Assembly: GCF_024763615.1 (NCBI RefSeq)
Contig: NC_077223.1
Span: 52,886,627-52,950,626, forward strand
Source: Phlebotomus papatasi
Taxonomy: Eukaryota > Arthropoda > Insecta > Diptera > Psychodidae
DNA: 64,000 nt
Direction of reading: 5' to 3'
The notes under the pieces are model-generated. The model saw nothing but the letters and a program-made list of their open reading frames with translations. It was not told the DNA's origin and searched no databases. Each line of letters begins with the position of its first letter. Within the stretch, counting starts at the first letter, position 1. The translations under genes and the position numbers were made by a program. Below, in pieces: positions 62,572-64,000 of this stretch.

Positions 62572-63081
62572 TCAACCATTGGTGCAAGGCTGCTGCACAA
62601 AATCCAAACAAAAACCACGATTGTCTACATCTTGAGGAGCCTCTGTGGCGTCCGTGTGGAAGGCTAATCGGAATGGACGAACAGTTGAAGTTACAGTCCT
62701 TTCGACGTTGTTAACTTCAGCATTGAAAGTTCCTCCGCAGATACGATCCTCACAAGTAGATGAGACAGGTAATCGATCAGCAACTCTAGCACAGCCTATC
62801 ATTAGCCAGTCATTAGGACATGAATTGGGAATATTCTGAGTTCCACTGCCCACCATTGCTGGTACTATGGTATTTGAATTTCCTGTCAGAGTGAAGGACC
62901 TCGAGCGGTTGTTAGCGGTGTCAGGACAGGCAGAGTACTGAATACCGCAGAAATTTCTCTCACTTCGAATGCAGATACTATAGTCTTGGTTAGATAGTTG
63001 CCGACCATTAATGGGTTCAAAGTTGAAACTTCTAACTCGTCCATTGACGCCAGTATGATACTGAAGGCATCCTTGATCAGC
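62572..63081 (-). CDS. Secreted CUB-like cysteine-rich protein, last exon (5' part outside the window)
   Basis: An open 510-nt segment on the minus strand runs from an acceptor (GAATTTTAG|GCT at 63081) to TGA at 62572-62574 and encodes 169 residues in phase 0. It has about ten cysteines, among them DQGCLQYHTGVNG, NFCGIQYSAC, WLMIGCARV, ICGGTFNAE and a C-terminal GFCLDFVQQPC. The pattern GCLQY..G..G...SFN followed by YSICIRSE and a final FRLAFHTD/GFCLDFVQQPC resembles the CUB-type domains of uncharacterised insect extracellular proteins. A signal peptide should be on upstream exons, which are not in the window. Function unknown; a role in binding extracellular partners is inference. Confidence 0.75.
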   Translation of the reverse strand, partial: ADQGCLQYHTGVNGRVRSFNFEPINGRQLSNQDYSICIRSERNFCGIQYSACPDTANNRSRSFTLTGNSNTIVPAMVGSGTQNIPNSCPNDWLMIGCARVADRLPVSSTCEDRICGGTFNAEVNNVERTVTSTVRPFRLAFHTDATEAPQDVDNRGFCLDFVQQPCTNG

Positions 63082-63160
63082 CTAAAATTCAGAAATGAAA
63101 CGTAAAACGTTGAAGTGCACAGTGGAATTAGTTAAGGTCGTGTAGCAAGTTAAGTAAAAC

Positions 63161-63315
63161 ATATGGCCTCAAATAGCATCAGTTGCTAGAGCCCTTGTTT
63201 AGTTAACGTGTATAGTCTCCAGTTCGATCCTGGGTGGAGGCAGGAGTTTTTCCTATCTCCACTGAAAAAAAAATGGATGATTTAAGTGTCACTTGCTCTG
63301 ATTGACTATTCTCTG
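63161..63315 (+). mobile_element. tRNA-derived SINE, family B, copy 2
   Basis: It contains a B box AGTTCGATCCTGGGTGGAGG, the block GCAGGAGTTTTTCCTATCTC, and CACTTGCTCTGATTGACTAT with CTCTGAACATA, in the same order as at 32291-32460. The A box is degenerate. It lies in the intron upstream of the CUB-like exon. Confidence 0.65.
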
Positions 63316-64000
63316 AACATAACTTCATTAATTGATATTGAAAAAAAGTTCGCAAAATTATCACAAAACGTAGAACGTTTCTATAGAATGCAGACATATA
63401 ATACTTAACTTTCCGAATAAGCTCCGCCCAAAACTAAATTTATGTCTTTTTGAGAAGTTATAACAAGGAAAATTTGGTTATTAAATTTTAATGTCTGTTA
63501 CTCTTTCAAAGGAACTCATTCTAGGAATTTGTTACTCATTCTAGGAATAATCCACGCTCATAAATTTAACAGCAGGCGGTACCTCAAGGGTTACGAATTT
63601 GAAGAAAAATTAGCCACGCCTTTTATAAGACATATAAAATATTTAGCAAAGTCTCTCGGATTGTATGCAAAGGGAAAATTACAGGGAGTGAATAAGTAAG
63701 AATATCGAGTAAATAGTGGATGGAAGATCGGCTGATCGACTGATCAGCTCCGATCATTAAATCTGATCGGATGATCGACACCGATGAGCCTTCTTGATCG
63801 ACTGATGGCGTCGATCAGTGTCTATTATCGGCTGAAGCACTCAAAGCGAATCATTTCTGACACACTTTTCCTGTGAAAATTGAGTAGTAGGCAAAAGAAA
63901 ATACATTGTACTGCTACGCCCTTTTGGACTCCAACCCATTTGTATGTTTTCTAATCACTAAAATTGCTCTAGTTTTTTTTTTATTTTGTGACCTGAAATA
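63316..64000. other. Intron or upstream DNA of the CUB-like gene
   Basis: No further exon is recognised on the minus strand. A GATC-rich segment lies at 63726-63818. The rest is AT-rich. Confidence 0.4.

Overview
The window is AT-rich animal DNA. Short and very long introns, GT-AG splice sites, a Pol III tRNA and the gene set (stomatin, porcupine, TMEM104) point to an insect. The codon style and repeat load fit a nematoceran dipteran such as a sand fly, but the order-level assignment is inference. Only four protein-coding genes and one intact tRNA gene can be supported. All spliced models below were assembled by hand from exon reading frames and splice sites.

Layout. 1-9,500: intergenic DNA with nested transposon remnants and a tRNA-Ala(AGC) gene. 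9,512-46,390 (+): a stomatin/MEC-2-like band 7 gene of seven coding exons. Its first intron is about 30.2 kb and is packed with non-autonomous elements. 46,391-52,267: 3' flank, a full 1.8-kb repeat and a tRNA-derived SINE. 52,268-55,972 (-): porcupine, the Wnt O-acyltransferase, in three exons. 56,496-58,663 (+): a TMEM104-like amino-acid-transporter-fold protein, divergent from porcupine across about 520 bp. 59,280-61,655: more repeats. 62,572-63,081 (-): the last exon of a secreted cysteine-rich CUB-like protein whose 5' exons lie outside the window.

The repeats are the most unusual content. I see no transposase or reverse-transcriptase ORF, so all appear non-autonomous or dead. They include: (1) foldback MITEs flanked by TA with ends such as TAGGGGGAAGTGGGGCA; one sits inside another MITE whose empty site is also present in the window, which demonstrates TA duplication; (2) piggyBac-like MITEs at TTAA; (3) a Stowaway-like 82-bp MITE; (4) two tRNA-derived SINE families; (5) a retroposon scrap with a 13-bp target duplication; (6) a 1.8-kb family with three full copies, ending in a GTGAGATT...AATCTCAC hairpin and CTAA or a variant of it. 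Family 6 and another family (ends TACCGTCGTTGCGGGT) share a small vocabulary of phrases, notably ACATACTAAAATTT (13 exact copies found by eye) and CAAAATGGCGGA. This shared vocabulary is the best candidate for something undescribed.
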